Part shown: positions 12,209 to 24,749 of the stretch, piece by piece | Numbering within the stretch: the first letter of the stretch is position 1 | Layout of the letters: the number at the start of each line of letters is the position of its first letter | NCBI GenBank assembly: GCA_031257565.1 | Contig: JAIROL010000189.1 | Coordinates: forward strand, 1-39,028 | Direction of reading: 5' to 3' | Source of the DNA: Tannerella sp. | GTDB lineage: Bacteria > Bacteroidota > Bacteroidia > Bacteroidales > Tannerellaceae | DNA length: 39,028 bases | Made by a program: the position numbers and the translations under genes | The notes under the pieces: generated by a model | Told to the model about the DNA's origin: nothing | Databases searched by the model: none | Seen by the model: only the letters and a program-made list of their open reading frames with translations

Positions 12209-13396
12209 ATGGCAAAAGAACATTTTAACAGGACGAAACCGCATGTTAACATCGGTACAATTGGTCACGTCGACCATGGTAAGACAACCTTGACGGCAGC
12301 TATTACAACTGTTTTGGCGAAAAAAGGTTTTTCCGAAGTACGTTCATTCGATTCTATCGATAACGCCCCGGAAGAAAAAGAAAGAGGTATTACAATTAAT
12401 ACGGCTCACGTAGAATACGAAACTGCTAATCGTCACTATGCACACGTCGACTGTCCGGGTCACGCCGACTATGTGAAAAACATGGTAACCGGCGCCGCGC
12501 AGATGGACGGCGCTATTATTGTAGTTGCCGCTACAGATGGTCCTATGCCTCAAACTCGCGAGCACATCCTTTTGGCTCGTCAGGTAAACGTGCCTCGTTT
12601 GGTTGTGTTTATGAATAAATGTGATATGGTTGACGATCCGGAAATGTTGGAACTTGTAGAGATGGAAATGCGTGAATTGCTTTCATTCTATGATTTCGAC
12701 GGCGATAATACTCCGGTTATTCAGGGTTCTGCATTGGGCGGATTGAATGGCGATCTGAAATGGGAAGAAAAAATCCTCGAGTTAATGGATGCTGTTGATA
12801 CTTGGATTCCACTTCCTCCGCGCGATATTGATAAACCATTCCTTATGCCGGTTGAAGACGTGTTCTCTATAACAGGTCGCGGCACAGTGGCTACCGGTCG
12901 TATAGAAACAGGTGTTGTTCATACAGGCGATGAAGTTGAAATCATCGGTTTAGGCGCGGGAAACAAAAAATCTGTTGTAACAGGCGTTGAAATGTTCCGC
13001 AAGATTCTTGATGAAGGTCAGGCCGGCGACAATGTAGGTCTGTTGCTTCGCGGTATTGATAAAAACGAAATTAAACGCGGTATGGTACTCTGTCATCCCG
13101 GAAAGGTTAAACCTCATTCTCAATTTAAAGCGGAGGTTTATATCTTGAAGAAAGAAGAAGGAGGCCGTCATACTCCGTTCCACAACAAGTATCGTCCTCA
13201 GTTCTATATTCGTACTTTGGACGTGACAGGCGAGATCACGTTACCGGAAGGCGTTGAAATGGTAATGCCCGGCGATAATGTAACAATTCAGGTGGATTTG
13301 ATCTATCCGGTTGCATGTAATGTAGGTCTTCGTTTCGCTATTCGTGAAGGCGGACGTACCGTAGGCGCCGGTCAGATTACAGAATTGATGGACTGA
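12209..13396 (+). CDS. tuf: Elongation factor Tu
   Basis: The 395-residue GTPase delivers aminoacyl-tRNA to the ribosome. The G1 motif GHVDHGKT is at residues 19-26, and the G3 motif DCPGHADY (about 80-88) and G4 motif NKCD (about 136-139) are intact. Domains II and III follow ([19 protein letters not shown], and the C-terminal [13 protein letters not shown]). It is cotranscribed with the tRNA-Thr genes and followed by tRNA-Trp, secE and nusG, the usual Bacteroidales order. Confidence 0.98.
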   Translation: MAKEHFNRTKPHVNIGTIGHVDHGKTTLTAAITTVLAKKGFSEVRSFDSIDNAPEEKERGITINTAHVEYETANRHYAHVDCPGHADYVKNMVTGAAQMDGAIIVVAATDGPMPQTREHILLARQVNVPRLVVFMNKCDMVDDPEMLELVEMEMRELLSFYDFDGDNTPVIQGSALGGLNGDLKWEEKILELMDAVDTWIPLPPRDIDKPFLMPVEDVFSITGRGTVATGRIETGVVHTGDEVEIIGLGAGNKKSVVTGVEMFRKILDEGQAGDNVGLLLRGIDKNEIKRGMVLCHPGKVKPHSQFKAEVYILKKEEGGRHTPFHNKYRPQFYIRTLDVTGEITLPEGVEMVMPGDNVTIQVDLIYPVACNVGLRFAIREGGRTVGAGQITELMD

Positions 13397-13413
13397 TTTT
13401 ATCATAAAAAACG

Positions 13414-13444
13414 TATAGCCGGTCTGAAATAGCGATCGGCTATA
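13414..13444 (+). other. Hairpin between tuf and tRNA-Trp
   Basis: TATAGCCGGTC (13414-13424) pairs with GATCGGCTATA (13434-13444), 11 pairs including one G-T, around a 9-base loop. No T-run follows, and it ends five bases before tRNA-Trp. It may be a processing signal or a weak pause rather than a terminator. Confidence 0.5.
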
Positions 13445-13449
13445 TCTCT

Positions 13450-13522
13450 ACGGAAGTAGCTCAGTTGGTAGAGTACCGGTCTCCAAAACCGGCTGTCGGG
13501 AGTTCGAGCCTCTCCTTCCGTG
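13450..13522 (+). tRNA. tRNA-Trp (anticodon CCA)
   Basis: The acceptor ACGGAAG pairs with CTTCCGT, with discriminator G. The anticodon stem CCGGT/ACCGG has loop CTCCAAA, anticodon CCA (Trp). The T-arm is GGGAGTTCGAGCCTCTC. The gene lies 22 bases before secE, its conserved place in this operon. Confidence 0.96.
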
Positions 13523-13544
13523 CAAAATTAAATAAAAGTTATCA

Positions 13545-13733
13545 ATGAATATAGTCAATTATATTAAAGTCTCATACAACGAGCTTGTACATAAAGTATC
13601 GTGGCCGACAAAGGTAGAGCTTTCCAATAGCGCTGTGGTTGTTTTACTTGCTTCCATAATCATAGCGTTAGTCGTCTTTGCGGTCGATTTCGTATTTGAG
13701 CATGCGATGCGTTTTGTTTATGACAATATTTAA
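13545..13733 (+). CDS. secE: Preprotein translocase subunit SecE
   Basis: The 62-residue protein is the short, single-helix form of SecE. An amphipathic N-terminal segment (YIKVSYNELVHKVSWPTKVE) carries the family motif ELxKVxWPT, and one membrane helix follows (AVVVLLASIIIALVVFAVDF). It clamps SecY in the inner membrane. nusG follows after 8 bases. Confidence 0.95.
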   Translation: MNIVNYIKVSYNELVHKVSWPTKVELSNSAVVVLLASIIIALVVFAVDFVFEHAMRFVYDNI

Positions 13734-13741
13734 TCTGCGTT

Positions 13742-14284
13742 ATGTCTGACGTTCAACCTAAATTTTATGTTCTCCGCGCTATCAGCGGGAAAGAGAACAA
13801 GGTGCGCGAATACATTGAATCCGAAATGAAAAATTCGGACTTGGGACAATACGTGTTGCAGGTGCTTATTCCGACAGAAAAAACATTTACGGTGCGTAAT
13901 GGCAAGAAAGTCGTGAAAGAACGCGCTTATTTGCCGGGTTATGTATTGGTAGAAGCAAATCTGGTAGGAGAGGTGGCTCACCGTTTGAGAAATATACCGA
14001 ATGTAATCGGATTTCTTGGCGGACTCGAACATCCGATTCCGTTGCGTCCCTCAGAAGTTAGCCGCGTTTTAGGTACCGTCGACGAACTGCAGGAACAGGA
14101 GGAAGATATTGATCTTCAGTATTTTGTTGGCGAGACGGTGAAAGTGACTTATGGACCTTTCAATGGTTTTACCGGCGTCATAGAGGAAGTCAATGCGGAA
14201 AAAAAGAAACTTAAAGTGATGGTGAAAATTTTCGGGCGAAAAACGCCCCTGGAGTTGAGTTATGTACAAGTAGAAAAAGAATAA
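13742..14284 (+). CDS. nusG: Transcription termination/antitermination factor NusG
   Basis: The 180-residue protein has the NGN domain ([20 protein letters not shown], then [20 protein letters not shown] and PNVIGFLGG) and a C-terminal KOW domain ([20 protein letters not shown]). NusG binds RNA polymerase and couples it to Rho or the ribosome. The length and neighbours are typical. Confidence 0.97.
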   Translation: MSDVQPKFYVLRAISGKENKVREYIESEMKNSDLGQYVLQVLIPTEKTFTVRNGKKVVKERAYLPGYVLVEANLVGEVAHRLRNIPNVIGFLGGLEHPIPLRPSEVSRVLGTVDELQEQEEDIDLQYFVGETVKVTYGPFNGFTGVIEEVNAEKKKLKVMVKIFGRKTPLELSYVQVEKE

Positions 14285-14353
14285 AACTTTTGTTACGGGA
14301 AGTTGACTTCTTTTTGTTTTTTATTTATTATATAGTTAAAAAAAATCAAAAAA

Positions 14354-14800
14354 ATGGCTAAAGAAATTGCTGGACAACTTAAGTTGCAGATTAAAGGGGG
14401 AGCCGCAAATCCTTCTCCGCCAGTAGGACCGGCTTTAGGTTCTAAAGGTATTAACATAATGGAGTTTTGCAAGCAATTCAACGCCAGAACCCAGGACAAA
14501 GGCGGTAAAGTTTTACCGGTTGTAATTACTTATTATTCAGACAAATCGTTTGAGTTTGTGGTTAAAACGCCTCCTGTTGCCATTCAGTTGATGGAAGCTG
14601 CTAAATTAAAAAGCGGTTCAGCTGAACCAAATCGTAAAAAAGTTGCAGAAGTAACTTGGGATACGGTTAAACAGATTGCGGAAGACAAAATCGTCGATTT
14701 GAATTGTTTCACTGTTGAGTCTGCCATGAAGATGGTAGCCGGAACAGCAAGAAGTATGGGTATTACGGTAAAAGGGGAATTCCCGGGAGCAAACCAATAA
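14354..14800 (+). CDS. rplK: 50S ribosomal protein L11
   Basis: The 148-residue protein has the N-terminal Pro-rich hinge ([20 protein letters not shown]) and the C-terminal rRNA-binding domain ending in [13 protein letters not shown]11 forms the GTPase-associated centre with 23S rRNA. It heads the L11-L1-L10-L12 group; rplA follows after 14 bases. Confidence 0.98.
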   Translation: MAKEIAGQLKLQIKGGAANPSPPVGPALGSKGINIMEFCKQFNARTQDKGGKVLPVVITYYSDKSFEFVVKTPPVAIQLMEAAKLKSGSAEPNRKKVAEVTWDTVKQIAEDKIVDLNCFTVESAMKMVAGTARSMGITVKGEFPGANQ

Positions 14801-14814
14801 AAGTCAAGTAAAAG

Positions 14815-15510
14815 ATGAGTAAACTTACAAAAAATCAGAAACTGGCTTCGGGTAAAATTGAAAACGGGAAAACGTATACGTTGAAAGAGGCGTCAGCGCT
14901 GGTTAAAGAAATTACTTTGACCAAATTTGATGCATCCGTAGATGTTGACGTCCGTCTCGGAGTTGATCCCCGTAAAGCTAATCAAATGGTAAGAGGCGTC
15001 GTCTCTTTACCACATGGGACCGGAAAGGTTACCAGGGTTCTTGCGTTATGTACTCCCGACAAAGAAGCAGAGGCAAAAGCTGCCGGCGCCGATTATGTCG
15101 GTTTGGATGAATATGTTGAGAAAATCAAAGGCGGTTGGACCGACATAGACATCATTATTACAATGCCTTCCATCATGGGAAAAATTGGCGCTTTAGGACG
15201 TATTTTAGGTCCGCGCGGTTTGATGCCTAACCCTAAAAGCGGTACGGTGACAAACGATATAGGTAAAGCTGTAGAAGAAGTGAAACAAGGTAAAATAGAC
15301 TTTAAAGTCGATAAAACCGGAATCGTTCATTCTTCTGTCGGTAAATCATCTTTCAACGCAGATCAAATATACGATAATGCAAAGGAATTTATATCTACAT
15401 TGATTAAATTGAAACCTTCTGCAGCCAAGGGTACTTATTTGAAAAGCATTTATCTTTCCTCAACAATGAGTCCGGGTATTAAAATTGATCCTAAATCAGT
15501 TGAAGATTAA
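14815..15510 (+). CDS. rplA: 50S ribosomal protein L1
   Basis: The 231-residue L1 protein is recognised by [20 protein letters not shown], the loop [14 protein letters not shown] and the C-terminal [19 protein letters not shown]1 builds the mobile stalk near the E site and in many bacteria represses the rplK-rplA mRNA. It lies between rplK and rplJ with short gaps. Confidence 0.98.
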   Translation: MSKLTKNQKLASGKIENGKTYTLKEASALVKEITLTKFDASVDVDVRLGVDPRKANQMVRGVVSLPHGTGKVTRVLALCTPDKEAEAKAAGADYVGLDEYVEKIKGGWTDIDIIITMPSIMGKIGALGRILGPRGLMPNPKSGTVTNDIGKAVEEVKQGKIDFKVDKTGIVHSSVGKSSFNADQIYDNAKEFISTLIKLKPSAAKGTYLKSIYLSSTMSPGIKIDPKSVED

Positions 15511-15532
15511 TAACTTAAAAAATTCAGAGACG

Positions 15533-16069
15533 ATGAAAAAGGAAGATAAAGGCAGAATCATAAACGAGTTAACTGAACAGTTAAAGCAGTATCCTCATAT
15601 TTATCTTACGGATATTGAAGCTCTTAATGCCGAGAAAACAAGCAAGTTGAGAAAAGCATGCTACAAGCAGGAAGTTAAACTTGTCATGGTGAAAAATACA
15701 TTGCTTAAGAAAGCAATGGATAATGTGGAAGATACCGATTTTTCGGAATTATATAGCGTACTGAAGGGGAATACCGCCGTCATGTTGGCAAATGTAGCGA
15801 ACGCGCCTGCGCGTCTTATTCAAGAATTTATCAAAGACGCGAAAGATAAGGAAGCTGCAAGGCCGAAACTGAAAGGAGCTTATGTTCAGGAAGGTTTCTA
15901 TACGGCAAACGATTTGGAAGCTTTGGCTACAATAAAGAGCAGAGAAGAATTGATCGGAGATGTAATCGGATTATTACAGTCGCCGGCCAAAAATATTATT
16001 TCTGCATTGCAGTCTAATGGCGGACAGAAAATACACGGACTTTTAAAAACGCTTGAAGAGCGTACATAA
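15533..16069 (+). CDS. rplJ: 50S ribosomal protein L10
   Basis: The 178-residue protein starts at MKKEDKGRIINELTEQLKQY; the frame extends 48 bases further into rplA, but this ATG gives the normal length. The N-terminal domain carries VKNTLLKKAM and GNTAVMLANVANAPARLIQE; the C-terminal helix binds L7/L12 dimers. The rplA-rplJ gap is only 22 bases, so there is no room for a long autoregulatory leader there. Confidence 0.96.
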   Translation: MKKEDKGRIINELTEQLKQYPHIYLTDIEALNAEKTSKLRKACYKQEVKLVMVKNTLLKKAMDNVEDTDFSELYSVLKGNTAVMLANVANAPARLIQEFIKDAKDKEAARPKLKGAYVQEGFYTANDLEALATIKSREELIGDVIGLLQSPAKNIISALQSNGGQKIHGLLKTLEERT

Positions 16070-16110
16070 TTTTTTTTTACAGATTATAAATCATTTAAAT
16101 CATAACGAAA

Positions 16111-16482
16111 ATGGCAGATTTGAAAGCTTTTGCAGAACAATTAGTGAATCTTACCGTAAAAGAGGTAAACGAATTAGCAACAATCCTTAAAGATGAATAT
16201 GGCATCGAGCCGGCTGCAGCAGCCGTAGCGGTTGCCGCTCCTGCTGCAAGCGCGGCGGTAGTTGAAGAAAAAACGGAATTTGACGTCGTTCTTAAGTCGG
16301 CAGGCGCTAATAAACTGGCAGTTGTAAAATTGGTGAAAGAGTTGACCGGTCTTGGTTTGAAAGAAGCAAAAGACCTGGTTGACGGCGCTCCAAATAATGT
16401 TAAAGAGGGCATAGCTAAATCAGATGCTGAAGGCATTAAAAAAAGTCTGGAAGAAGCAGGAGCGGAAGTTGAGCTTAAATAG
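16111..16482 (+). CDS. rplL: 50S ribosomal protein L7/L12
   Basis: The 123-residue protein has the N-terminal dimerisation domain ([20 protein letters not shown]), an Ala-rich hinge (residues about 33-52) and the C-terminal factor-binding domain ([20 protein letters not shown] through [20 protein letters not shown]). It recruits translational GTPases. An attenuator-like hairpin follows. Confidence 0.98.
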   Translation: MADLKAFAEQLVNLTVKEVNELATILKDEYGIEPAAAAVAVAAPAASAAVVEEKTEFDVVLKSAGANKLAVVKLVKELTGLGLKEAKDLVDGAPNNVKEGIAKSDAEGIKKSLEEAGAEVELK

Positions 16483-16510
16483 TTCATATAACCCTGCCCG
16501 GCAGGTAAAT

Positions 16511-16549
16511 GGTTAAGGATCCCACTATCATGGGGTTCTTAACCTTTTT
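16511..16549 (+). terminator. Attenuator-like hairpin between rplL and rpoB
   Basis: GGTTAAGGATCCC (16511-16523) pairs with GGGGTTCTTAACC (16532-16544), 13 pairs with two G-T, and is followed by five T residues. There is no promoter consensus between it and rpoB at 16592, so it probably reduces readthrough into rpoBC, as the rplL-rpoB attenuator does in other bacteria. Confidence 0.65.
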
Positions 16550-16591
16550 GTGTCTATTTTTATTATTAAGTTCAATTAATTCCTACGATAG

Positions 16592-19500
16592 ATGTCTTCA
16601 ACAACTAAAACCCAACGAATCAACTTTGCTTCGATAAAAGATCAACTTCCTTATCCTGATTTTCTCGAAGTACAATTGAAGTCATTTCAAGACTTTCTCC
16701 AATTAGATATGCCCCCGGAGAAGAGAAGAAAAGAGGGGCTTTATAAAGTATTTACAGAAAATTTTCCGATAGCAGACACACGCAATAATTTTGTGTTGGA
16801 ATTTCTTGATTATTATCTGGAGCCTCCACGTTATACGATGGAGGAATGTATAGCGCGCGGATTAACATATAGCGTGCCTCTTAAAGCAAAAATGAAACTG
16901 TATTGTACGGATCCGGAACATGAGGATTTCGATACGGTTATTCAGGATGTTTATCTCGGTCCGATTCCTTATATGACAAATCGTGGAACATTTATCATCA
17001 ATGGCGCCGAGCGTGTTGTCGTTTCTCAATTACATCGTTCTCCGGGCGTATTTTTCGGACAAAGCGTACATGCTAACGGAACAAAACTTTATTCGGCGCG
17101 CATTATTCCTTTTAAAGGATCATGGATCGAATTTGCCACAGACATCAATAATGTGATGTATGCATATATCGACCGTAAAAAGAAATTACCCGTAACGACT
17201 TTATTGAGAGCCATAGGGTTTGAAAGCGACAAGGATATTCTTGAAATATTTAACCTGGCAGAAGAGGTAAAGGTTACGAAATCAAACCTGAAAAAATATG
17301 CAGGCCGTAAATTGGCTGCACGCGTGCTTAGAACATGGGTCGAAGATTTTGTTGATGAAGATACCGGCGAGGTTGTTTCCATTGAACGTAACGATGTGGT
17401 TGTCGACCGTGAGGCTTCACTGGACGAAAATAATATAGATGTGATCTTTGAATCCGGGACCCAGCATATATTATTGCATCGCGAGGATCAAAATCTGAAC
17501 GATTATGCTATAATTTACAATACATTGCAAAAAGATCCGAGTAACTCGGAGAAAGAGGCCGTATTGTATTTATATCGTCAGTTGCGTAATGCGGAACCTG
17601 CAGATGATGCAAGCGCGCGTGAAGTCATAACGAATCTGTTCTTTTCTGAAAAACGTTATGACCTTGGAGATGTCGGACGTTTTCGTATCAACCGTAAGCT
17701 TAATCTTCAGATAAGCGACGATATAAAAGTTTTGACAAAAGAAGATATCATTGAGATTATCAAATACCTGATACAATTGATAAACTCGAAGGCCGTTGTT
17801 GACGACATTGACCATTTAAGTAACCGACGCGTTCGTACGGTTGGCGAACAGCTTTATAACCAGTTTGGCATAGGTTTGGCGCGTATGTCGCGAACCGTTC
17901 GCGAGCGAATGAATGTTCGTGATAATGAGGTGTTTAAGCCTATTGATCTGATTAATGCAAAAACCATTTCTTCGGTTGTAAATTCATTTTTCGGAACAAA
18001 TGCGTTATCTCAATTTATGGATCAGACAAATCCGCTGGCAGAGATCACTCATAAACGTCGTTTGTCGGCGCTGGGACCTGGCGGATTGTCGCGTGAGCGT
18101 GCAGGATTTGAAGTGCGTGACGTCCATTATACGCACTATGGACGTCTTTGTCCGATTGAAACGCCTGAAGGTCCGAATATCGGTTTGATATCTTCACTTT
18201 GTGTTTATGCGAAGATCAATGACCTGGGATTTATAACGACTCCATACCGTAAGGTAGAAGCCGGAAGCGTTGATTTTTCGGATAAAGCGCTGGAATATTA
18301 TACCGCAGAGGAAGAAGAAGCTAAAATTGTTGCACAAGGTAACGCCCCATTGGATTCAAATGGCCGCTTTATTCGCGACAGGGTAAAATCAAGATATGAA
18401 GCGGACTTCCCGGTGGTAAATCCGGAAGAGGTCAATTTGATGGACGTGGCTCCTACGCAGATTGCTTCTATTGCGGCGGCATTGATTCCGTTCCTTGAAC
18501 ATGATGATGCAAACCGCGCTTTGATGGGATCAAACATGATGCGTCAGGCGGTTCCGTTGATTCATGCGGAAGCTCCTATCGTTGGTACGGGTATCGAAGC
18601 GCAGGTTGCATGTGATTCCCGTACGCAGATTATGGCAGAAGGCGCAGGGGAAGTGATATATGTTGACTCTACTACTATAAAAATAAAATATGACCGTACG
18701 GAAGATGAAGAATTTGTTAGCTTCGAAAATGCAGTCAAGGTATATTATATTCCGAAATGGCGTAAAACAAACCAGAGTACAACGGTAGACCTGCGTCCTG
18801 TCTGTGTTCGCGGACAGCGCGTTGAGAAAGGAGAAATCCTTACGGAAGGTTATTCGATACAAAACGGAGAACTTGCTTTGGGGCGCAACGTTAAAGTTGC
18901 GTATATGCCTTGGAAAGGGTATAACTATGAGGATGCTGTTGTACTCAACGAACGCATTGTACGTGACGATATATTTACCTCCGTTCATGTGGATGAATAT
19001 ATCCTGGAGGTTCGCGAAACAAAACGCGGCGCGGAGGAACTGACGTCCGATATTCCGAATGTTAGCGAAGAAGCAATTAAAGATTTGGATGAAAGAGGAA
19101 TTGTACGCGTAGGCGCTCATATCAATCCGGGAGATATCATCATTGGTAAGATTACTCCTAAAGGAGAATCGGATCCTTCCCCCGAAGAAAAATTATTGCG
19201 CGCAATATTCGGCGATAAAGCGGGAGATGTGAAAGATGCTTCATTGAAAGCAACCCCTTCATTACATGGCGTTGTTATCGGAACAAGTCTTTTTTCAAGA
19301 ATTATTAAGAATAATAAGAATAAGAATAGTCGTCAGACAGAAAAAACGGTTATTCCGAAACTGGAAGAAGAATACGATAAGAAAATGGCGGAACTGAAAG
19401 CGATACTTATTGAAAAATTGTTAATTCTGACAAAGGATAAAACATCGCAGGGGGTTAAGGATTATCTTAATATGGATGTTATAGCCAAAGGCGCCAAATT

Positions 19501-20413
19501 TACAAAGAAGGCTCTCGAAGATCTTGATTACAATACAGTTCAGGTGAGTAAGTGGACTACTGATAATCACGCGAACGAGTTTATTAAGAATCTTATTGTC
19601 AATTATCTAAAGAAATATAAAGAGCTGGATGCGGAACTTCGTCGTAAAAAGTTTGATTTGACTATTGGCGATGAGTTACCAACCGGTATCATTCAGATTG
19701 CTAAGGTTTATGTCGCGAAAAAGCGTAAGATACAGGTCGGCGATAAAATGGCCGGTCGCCATGGTAATAAAGGTATCGTATCAAAAATCGTACGTCAGGA
19801 GGATATGCCGTTTCTGGAGGACGGAACGCCGGTGGATATATGTTTGAATCCTCTGGGCGTGCCTTCGCGTATGAATCTGGGACAAATTTTTGAAGCTGTT
19901 CTGGGTTGGGCGGGGCAGGTTCTGGAGAAAAAATTTGCCACTCCGATTTTTGACGGCGCCTCTCTGGACGATTTAAATACATGGACGGACAAAGCCGCCC
20001 TTCCACGTTACGGAAAATCATATTTATATGACGGAGGTACGGGCGAACGTTTCGACCAGCCCGCCACGGTAGGCGTTACGTATTTCCTTAAATTAGGACA
20101 TATGGTTGATGATAAAATGCATGCGCGTTCTATTGGTCCGTATTCTTTAATTACGCAACAGCCGCTTGGAGGTAAGGCGCAGTTTGGAGGTCAGCGTTTC
20201 GGAGAAATGGAGGTTTGGGCTATCGAAGCATTCGGAGCTTCACATATCCTTCAGGAAATACTTACCGTGAAATCGGATGATGTAGTCGGGCGTTCCAAAA
20301 CTTATGAAGCGATAGTTAAGGGCGAACCGATGCCGAAACCGGGCATTCCGGAGTCGTTGAACGTTCTTCTCCATGAGTTGAGAGGTTTGTGTTTGAGTTT
20401 TACATTAGAATAA
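16592..20413 (+). CDS. rpoB: RNA polymerase subunit beta
   Basis: The 1273-residue subunit has the expected landmarks: [19 protein letters not shown] near residue 135, the rifampicin-binding cluster from about residue 465 ([20 protein letters not shown] and [20 protein letters not shown]), [17 protein letters not shown], and the C-terminal [20 protein letters not shown]. The usual rifampicin-contact residues (Q, D, H, R, S of that cluster) are in their sensitive state. rpoC starts 25 bases downstream. Confidence 0.99.
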   Translation: MSSTTKTQRINFASIKDQLPYPDFLEVQLKSFQDFLQLDMPPEKRRKEGLYKVFTENFPIADTRNNFVLEFLDYYLEPPRYTMEECIARGLTYSVPLKAKMKLYCTDPEHEDFDTVIQDVYLGPIPYMTNRGTFIINGAERVVVSQLHRSPGVFFGQSVHANGTKLYSARIIPFKGSWIEFATDINNVMYAYIDRKKKLPVTTLLRAIGFESDKDILEIFNLAEEVKVTKSNLKKYAGRKLAARVLRTWVEDFVDEDTGEVVSIERNDVVVDREASLDENNIDVIFESGTQHILLHREDQNLNDYAIIYNTLQKDPSNSEKEAVLYLYRQLRNAEPADDASAREVITNLFFSEKRYDLGDVGRFRINRKLNLQISDDIKVLTKEDIIEIIKYLIQLINSKAVVDDIDHLSNRRVRTVGEQLYNQFGIGLARMSRTVRERMNVRDNEVFKPIDLINAKTISSVVNSFFGTNALSQFMDQTNPLAEITHKRRLSALGPGGLSRERAGFEVRDVHYTHYGRLCPIETPEGPNIGLISSLCVYAKINDLGFITTPYRKVEAGSVDFSDKALEYYTAEEEEAKIVAQGNAPLDSNGRFIRDRVKSRYEADFPVVNPEEVNLMDVAPTQIASIAAALIPFLEHDDANRALMGSNMMRQAVPLIHAEAPIVGTGIEAQVACDSRTQIMAEGAGEVIYVDSTTIKIKYDRTEDEEFVSFENAVKVYYIPKWRKTNQSTTVDLRPVCVRGQRVEKGEILTEGYSIQNGELALGRNVKVAYMPWKGYNYEDAVVLNERIVRDDIFTSVHVDEYILEVRETKRGAEELTSDIPNVSEEAIKDLDERGIVRVGAHINPGDIIIGKITPKGESDPSPEEKLLRAIFGDKAGDVKDASLKATPSLHGVVIGTSLFSRIIKNNKNKNSRQTEKTVIPKLEEEYDKKMAELKAILIEKLLILTKDKTSQGVKDYLNMDVIAKGAKFTKKALEDLDYNTVQVSKWTTDNHANEFIKNLIVNYLKKYKELDAELRRKKFDLTIGDELPTGIIQIAKVYVAKKRKIQVGDKMAGRHGNKGIVSKIVRQEDMPFLEDGTPVDICLNPLGVPSRMNLGQIFEAVLGWAGQVLEKKFATPIFDGASLDDLNTWTDKAALPRYGKSYLYDGGTGERFDQPATVGVTYFLKLGHMVDDKMHARSIGPYSLITQQPLGGKAQFGGQRFGEMEVWAIEAFGASHILQEILTVKSDDVVGRSKTYEAIVKGEPMPKPGIPESLNVLLHELRGLCLSFTLE

Positions 20414-20438
20414 TTAACTCTTTATAAATCAGATAAAA

Positions 20439-23400
20439 ATGGCATTCAGAAAAGATACAAAAATAAAGAGTGACTTTACAAAAATAACAATTGGGTTGGC
20501 GTCGCCGGAAGATGTTTTAGAAAATTCTCATGGCGAAGTGCTTAAACCGGAAACAATAAACTATCGCACATACAAACCGGAACGCGACGGTTTGTTTTGC
20601 GAGCGCATATTTGGTCCTGTAAAAAATTATGAATGTTATTGCGGTAAGTATAAACGTATCCGCTATAAAGGCATAGTTTGCGACCGATGCGGTGTGGAAG
20701 TTACTGAAAAGAAAGTGCGTCGCGAGCGTACCGGACATATACATTTGGTTGTGCCTGTAGCACATATATGGTATTTCCGTACTTTACCGAATAAAATCGG
20801 TTATTTATTAGGATTACCGACTAAAAAGTTGGATTCTATCATTTATTATGAACGCTATGTCGTCATACAAAGGGGTTGCGTTGATTCGGTCGATGATTTG
20901 AATCTTTTGTCGGAAGAAGAATATCTTCAGATACTGGATGGTCTGCCAAAAGAAAATCAGATGCTCGAAGATACGGATCCTAATAAGTTTATTGCAAAAA
21001 TAGGCGCCGAAGCAATATATGACCTGTTAGTCAGACTGGACTTGGACGCTCTTTCCTATGAATTACGTAATCATGCGATGACGGACACTTCGCAACAACG
21101 TAAGAATGAAGCGTTAAAACGCTTGCAGGTAGTGGAATCTTTCCGCGCATCTAAGGGAAGGAATAAACCGGAGTGGATGGTCGTGAAAGTTGTTCCGGTG
21201 ATTCCGCCGGAGTTGCGTCCGCTTGTTCCGCTTGACGGAGGTCGTTTTGCGACGTCCGACTTGAATGATTTGTATCGCCGCGTTATTATACGAAATAATC
21301 GTCTTAAACGGTTGATTGATATAAAAGCCCCCGAAGTAATCTTACGTAATGAAAAACGTATGTTGCAAGAGGCTGTCGATTCGCTTTTTGACAATTCAAG
21401 AAAGTCGAGCGCCGTTAAATCAGATGCAAATCGTCCGTTAAAATCCTTATCCGATAGCTTGAAAGGAAAACAGGGACGTTTTCGTCAGAACCTGTTAGGA
21501 AAGCGCGTAGACTATTCTGCGCGCTCGGTGATCGTTGTTGGTCCGGAACTTAAAATGGGTGAATGCGGGATACCTAAAGATATGGCGGCCGAGTTGTATA
21601 AACCGTTTATCATCCGTAAGTTGATAGAACGCGGAATCGTGAAAACGGTTAAATCGGCGAAAAAGATTGTGGACCGTAAAGAGCCGGTTGTATGGGATAT
21701 CCTCGAATATGTAATGAAAGGACATCCGGCGCTCCTTAACCGCGCTCCGACATTGCACCGTTTAGGAATACAAGCGTTTCAGCCAAGAATGATAGAAGGA
21801 AAAGCTATTCAATTGCATCCTCTGGCATGTACTGCATTTAATGCGGATTTTGACGGAGATCAGATGGCCGTACACCTGCCATTAGGAAATGAAGCTATCC
21901 TTGAAGCGCAAATGTTGATGCTTGCTTCGCATAACATACTGAATCCTGCTAATGGAGCGCCTATTACGGTACCTTCGCAGGATATGGTACTCGGATTATA
22001 TTATATTACAAAGATCCGTCCCGGTATGAAAGGGGAGGGATTGGTATTCTACGGACCGGAAGAAGCTACGATTGCTTATAACGAGGGCAAACTGGATATA
22101 CATGCTATTATAAAAGTTTGTGTTGACGACGTAGATGAAAACGGAGAATTTGTTAAGAAACTTATCGAAACAAGCGTTGGCCGTTTGATGATAAATGAAT
22201 ATATTCCGAGAGAAGTAGGTTTTGTAAATGAGGTCTTAGGCAAAAAGACTTTGCGCGATATCATCAGCGATGTTATAAAAATATGCGGCGTAGCGCGTAC
22301 TTGTCAGTTCCTTGACGATATAAAGAATCTCGGATATTATATGGCCTTCAAGGGAGGTTTGTCGTTTAATCTGGCAGATGTGCTTATTCCAAATGAAAAA
22401 GATTCGTTGGTAAAAGAAGGATACGATGAAGTAGAACAAATCGTAGCTAATTATAGCATGGGTTTCATTACAAATAACGAGCGTTATAATCAAATTATTG
22501 ATACATGGACGCATGTAAACAGCAGATTGTCAAAAATTCTTATAGATAAGCTAAGCGCTGATAATGACGGATTCAACTCTATCTATATGATGATGGATTC
22601 CGGCGCCCGTGGTTCTAAAGAACAGATACGACAACTTTCCGGTATGCGCGGGTTGATGGCCAAACCGCAGAAGAGCGGAAGCGATGGCGGTCAGATCATC
22701 GAGAATCCGATTTTGTCGAATTTTAAGGAAGGATTGTCGGTATTGGAATACTTCATTTCTACGCACGGCGCTCGTAAGGGTTTGGCTGATACGGCATTGA
22801 AGACTGCCGACGCGGGATACCTGACACGTCGTCTTGTAGATGTTTCTCATGATGTGATTATTAACGAAGAAGATTGTGGAACGCTACGCGGTTTGACATG
22901 TACGGAACTTAAAAATAACGAAGATGTTATAGCTAAACTTTACGAACGGATTCTTGGACGCGTATCCGTTCATGATATCATTCATCCTATTACCGGAAAA
23001 GCGATCGTTAAAGCCGGCGAAGAAATTCGTGAAAAAGAAGCGCAGGAGATACAGGATTCGCCAATAGAAAGTGTGGAGATACGCTCGGTTCTTACTTGTG
23101 AATCCAAGAAAGGCGTATGCGCAAAATGCTATGGTCGAAACCTTGCTACAGGACAGATGGTTCAGAAAGGCGAAGTCGTTGGCGTTATTGCCGCGCAATC
23201 GATCGGCGAGCCGGGTACGCAGTTGACCCTTCGCACATTCCACGTGGGGGGTATTGCCTCTAATATCGCGACGGAAAACAGCCTTGTTTCAAAATATGAC
23301 GGCGTGCTGGAAATAGATGAGTTACGTACGGTTTACTCTGTAGACGACAAATGTAATGTTGTTGTGAGTCGTCTTGCCGAAATGCGTATTGTTGATTCAC

Positions 23401-24728
23401 ATACGAAGATTGTTCTGCATAACAGTAATATCCCTTATGGCTCGAAACTGTTCTTTAGTAATGGAGATGCAGTTAAGAAAGGGGATAAAATCATGGAGTG
23501 GGACCCGTTTAATGCCGTAATTATTGCGGAAGCAGATGGTAAAATCGCTTTTGAAAGTATGGTGGAAAATATCACTTATAAGGTAGAAAGCGACGAAACG
23601 ACCGGTTTGAAAGAAATGATTATCATTGAATCGAAAGATAAAACGAAGGCTCCTTCCGCTTATATCATGGATTTAAAGAAAAATGCATTGAAGAACTATT
23701 CTCTACCTCTTGGAGCGCATTTGACAAAGTCTGAAGGCGATATTGTTAAAACGGGCGAAGTATTAGTTAAGATACCGCGTGCAGTAGGTAAGACCGGCGA
23801 TATCACCGGAGGTCTTCCCCGTGTAACCGAGTTATTCGAAGCGCGTAACCCGTCAAATCCTGCAATTGTTTCCGAGATAGACGGCGAGGTGACATTTGGT
23901 AAGATAAAACGTGGTAATCGCGAAATAATAGTTACTTCCAAGCTGGGAGAAGAAAAGAAATATATGGTTCCATTGTCCAAACAGTTGTTGATTCAGGAAA
24001 ACGATTATATTCGCGCCGGTATGCCTCTTTCCGATGGCGCTACTACTCCTGCCGATATTCTTGCGATAAAAGGACCTACCGCCGTTCAGGAATATATTGT
24101 GAATGAAGTGCAGGACGTATACCGTCTGCAAGGCGTAAAGATCAATGATAAACACTTTGAAGTTATCGTACGTCAAATGATGCGTAAAGTAGAAGTCGTT
24201 GATCCGGGAGATACGCGCTTTTTGGAACAGCAGGTTGTGGACAAACTGGAAATTATGGACGAGAATGACCGTATATGGGGTAAGAAAGTGGTTACCGACG
24301 CCGGCGAATCTCAGAATCTCAGACCGGGACAAATTGTTACGGCACGTAAGTTGAGAGATGAAAACAGTCAACTGAAACGTCGTGATATGAAACTTGTTTT
24401 GGTGCGCGACGCTATTCCTGCAACGACAAACCAGATATTGCAGGGTATAACCCGTGCAGCATTGCAAACGTCGAGCTTCATGTCGGCCGCTTCATTCCAG
24501 GAAACAACGAAAGTATTGAATGAAGCTGCTATCAATGGAAAAACAGATTATCTTGAGGGCTTGAAAGAAAATGTTATATGCGGCCATCTTATACCTGCAG
24601 GTACGGGGCAGCGCGAGTTTGATCGTATCATTGTAGGGGCAAAAGATGAATTTGAACGAAATGCGTCTATTCGTGTGAAGGCTCGTTCCAGAGAAGATAA
24701 CAGTATTAAGATGGAGATGAAGGATTAA
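20439..24728 (+). CDS. rpoC: RNA polymerase subunit beta-prime
   Basis: The 1429-residue catalytic subunit shows the N-terminal zinc site ([20 protein letters not shown], about 66-86), the Mg-binding loop NADFDGDQM (about 467-475), the second zinc site ([15 protein letters not shown] near 890, with an earlier Cys in TLRGLTC) and the bridge and trigger helix region ([20 protein letters not shown]). The length is normal for Bacteroidetes. It ends 21 bases before the HerA-like gene. Confidence 0.99.
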   Translation: MAFRKDTKIKSDFTKITIGLASPEDVLENSHGEVLKPETINYRTYKPERDGLFCERIFGPVKNYECYCGKYKRIRYKGIVCDRCGVEVTEKKVRRERTGHIHLVVPVAHIWYFRTLPNKIGYLLGLPTKKLDSIIYYERYVVIQRGCVDSVDDLNLLSEEEYLQILDGLPKENQMLEDTDPNKFIAKIGAEAIYDLLVRLDLDALSYELRNHAMTDTSQQRKNEALKRLQVVESFRASKGRNKPEWMVVKVVPVIPPELRPLVPLDGGRFATSDLNDLYRRVIIRNNRLKRLIDIKAPEVILRNEKRMLQEAVDSLFDNSRKSSAVKSDANRPLKSLSDSLKGKQGRFRQNLLGKRVDYSARSVIVVGPELKMGECGIPKDMAAELYKPFIIRKLIERGIVKTVKSAKKIVDRKEPVVWDILEYVMKGHPALLNRAPTLHRLGIQAFQPRMIEGKAIQLHPLACTAFNADFDGDQMAVHLPLGNEAILEAQMLMLASHNILNPANGAPITVPSQDMVLGLYYITKIRPGMKGEGLVFYGPEEATIAYNEGKLDIHAIIKVCVDDVDENGEFVKKLIETSVGRLMINEYIPREVGFVNEVLGKKTLRDIISDVIKICGVARTCQFLDDIKNLGYYMAFKGGLSFNLADVLIPNEKDSLVKEGYDEVEQIVANYSMGFITNNERYNQIIDTWTHVNSRLSKILIDKLSADNDGFNSIYMMMDSGARGSKEQIRQLSGMRGLMAKPQKSGSDGGQIIENPILSNFKEGLSVLEYFISTHGARKGLADTALKTADAGYLTRRLVDVSHDVIINEEDCGTLRGLTCTELKNNEDVIAKLYERILGRVSVHDIIHPITGKAIVKAGEEIREKEAQEIQDSPIESVEIRSVLTCESKKGVCAKCYGRNLATGQMVQKGEVVGVIAAQSIGEPGTQLTLRTFHVGGIASNIATENSLVSKYDGVLEIDELRTVYSVDDKCNVVVSRLAEMRIVDSHTKIVLHNSNIPYGSKLFFSNGDAVKKGDKIMEWDPFNAVIIAEADGKIAFESMVENITYKVESDETTGLKEMIIIESKDKTKAPSAYIMDLKKNALKNYSLPLGAHLTKSEGDIVKTGEVLVKIPRAVGKTGDITGGLPRVTELFEARNPSNPAIVSEIDGEVTFGKIKRGNREIIVTSKLGEEKKYMVPLSKQLLIQENDYIRAGMPLSDGATTPADILAIKGPTAVQEYIVNEVQDVYRLQGVKINDKHFEVIVRQMMRKVEVVDPGDTRFLEQQVVDKLEIMDENDRIWGKKVVTDAGESQNLRPGQIVTARKLRDENSQLKRRDMKLVLVRDAIPATTNQILQGITRAALQTSSFMSAASFQETTKVLNEAAINGKTDYLEGLKENVICGHLIPAGTGQREFDRIIVGAKDEFERNASIRVKARSREDNSIKMEMKD

Positions 24729-24749
24729 TAAAATGATCAATCATAACCA

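Noticed and set aside
18530-19120. 196-codon minus-strand frame inside rpoB
   Set aside because: Shadow of the rpoB reading frame; no start context or family similarity.
23853-24467. 204-codon minus-strand frame inside rpoC
   Set aside because: Shadow of rpoC with His/Phe-rich composition and no domain.
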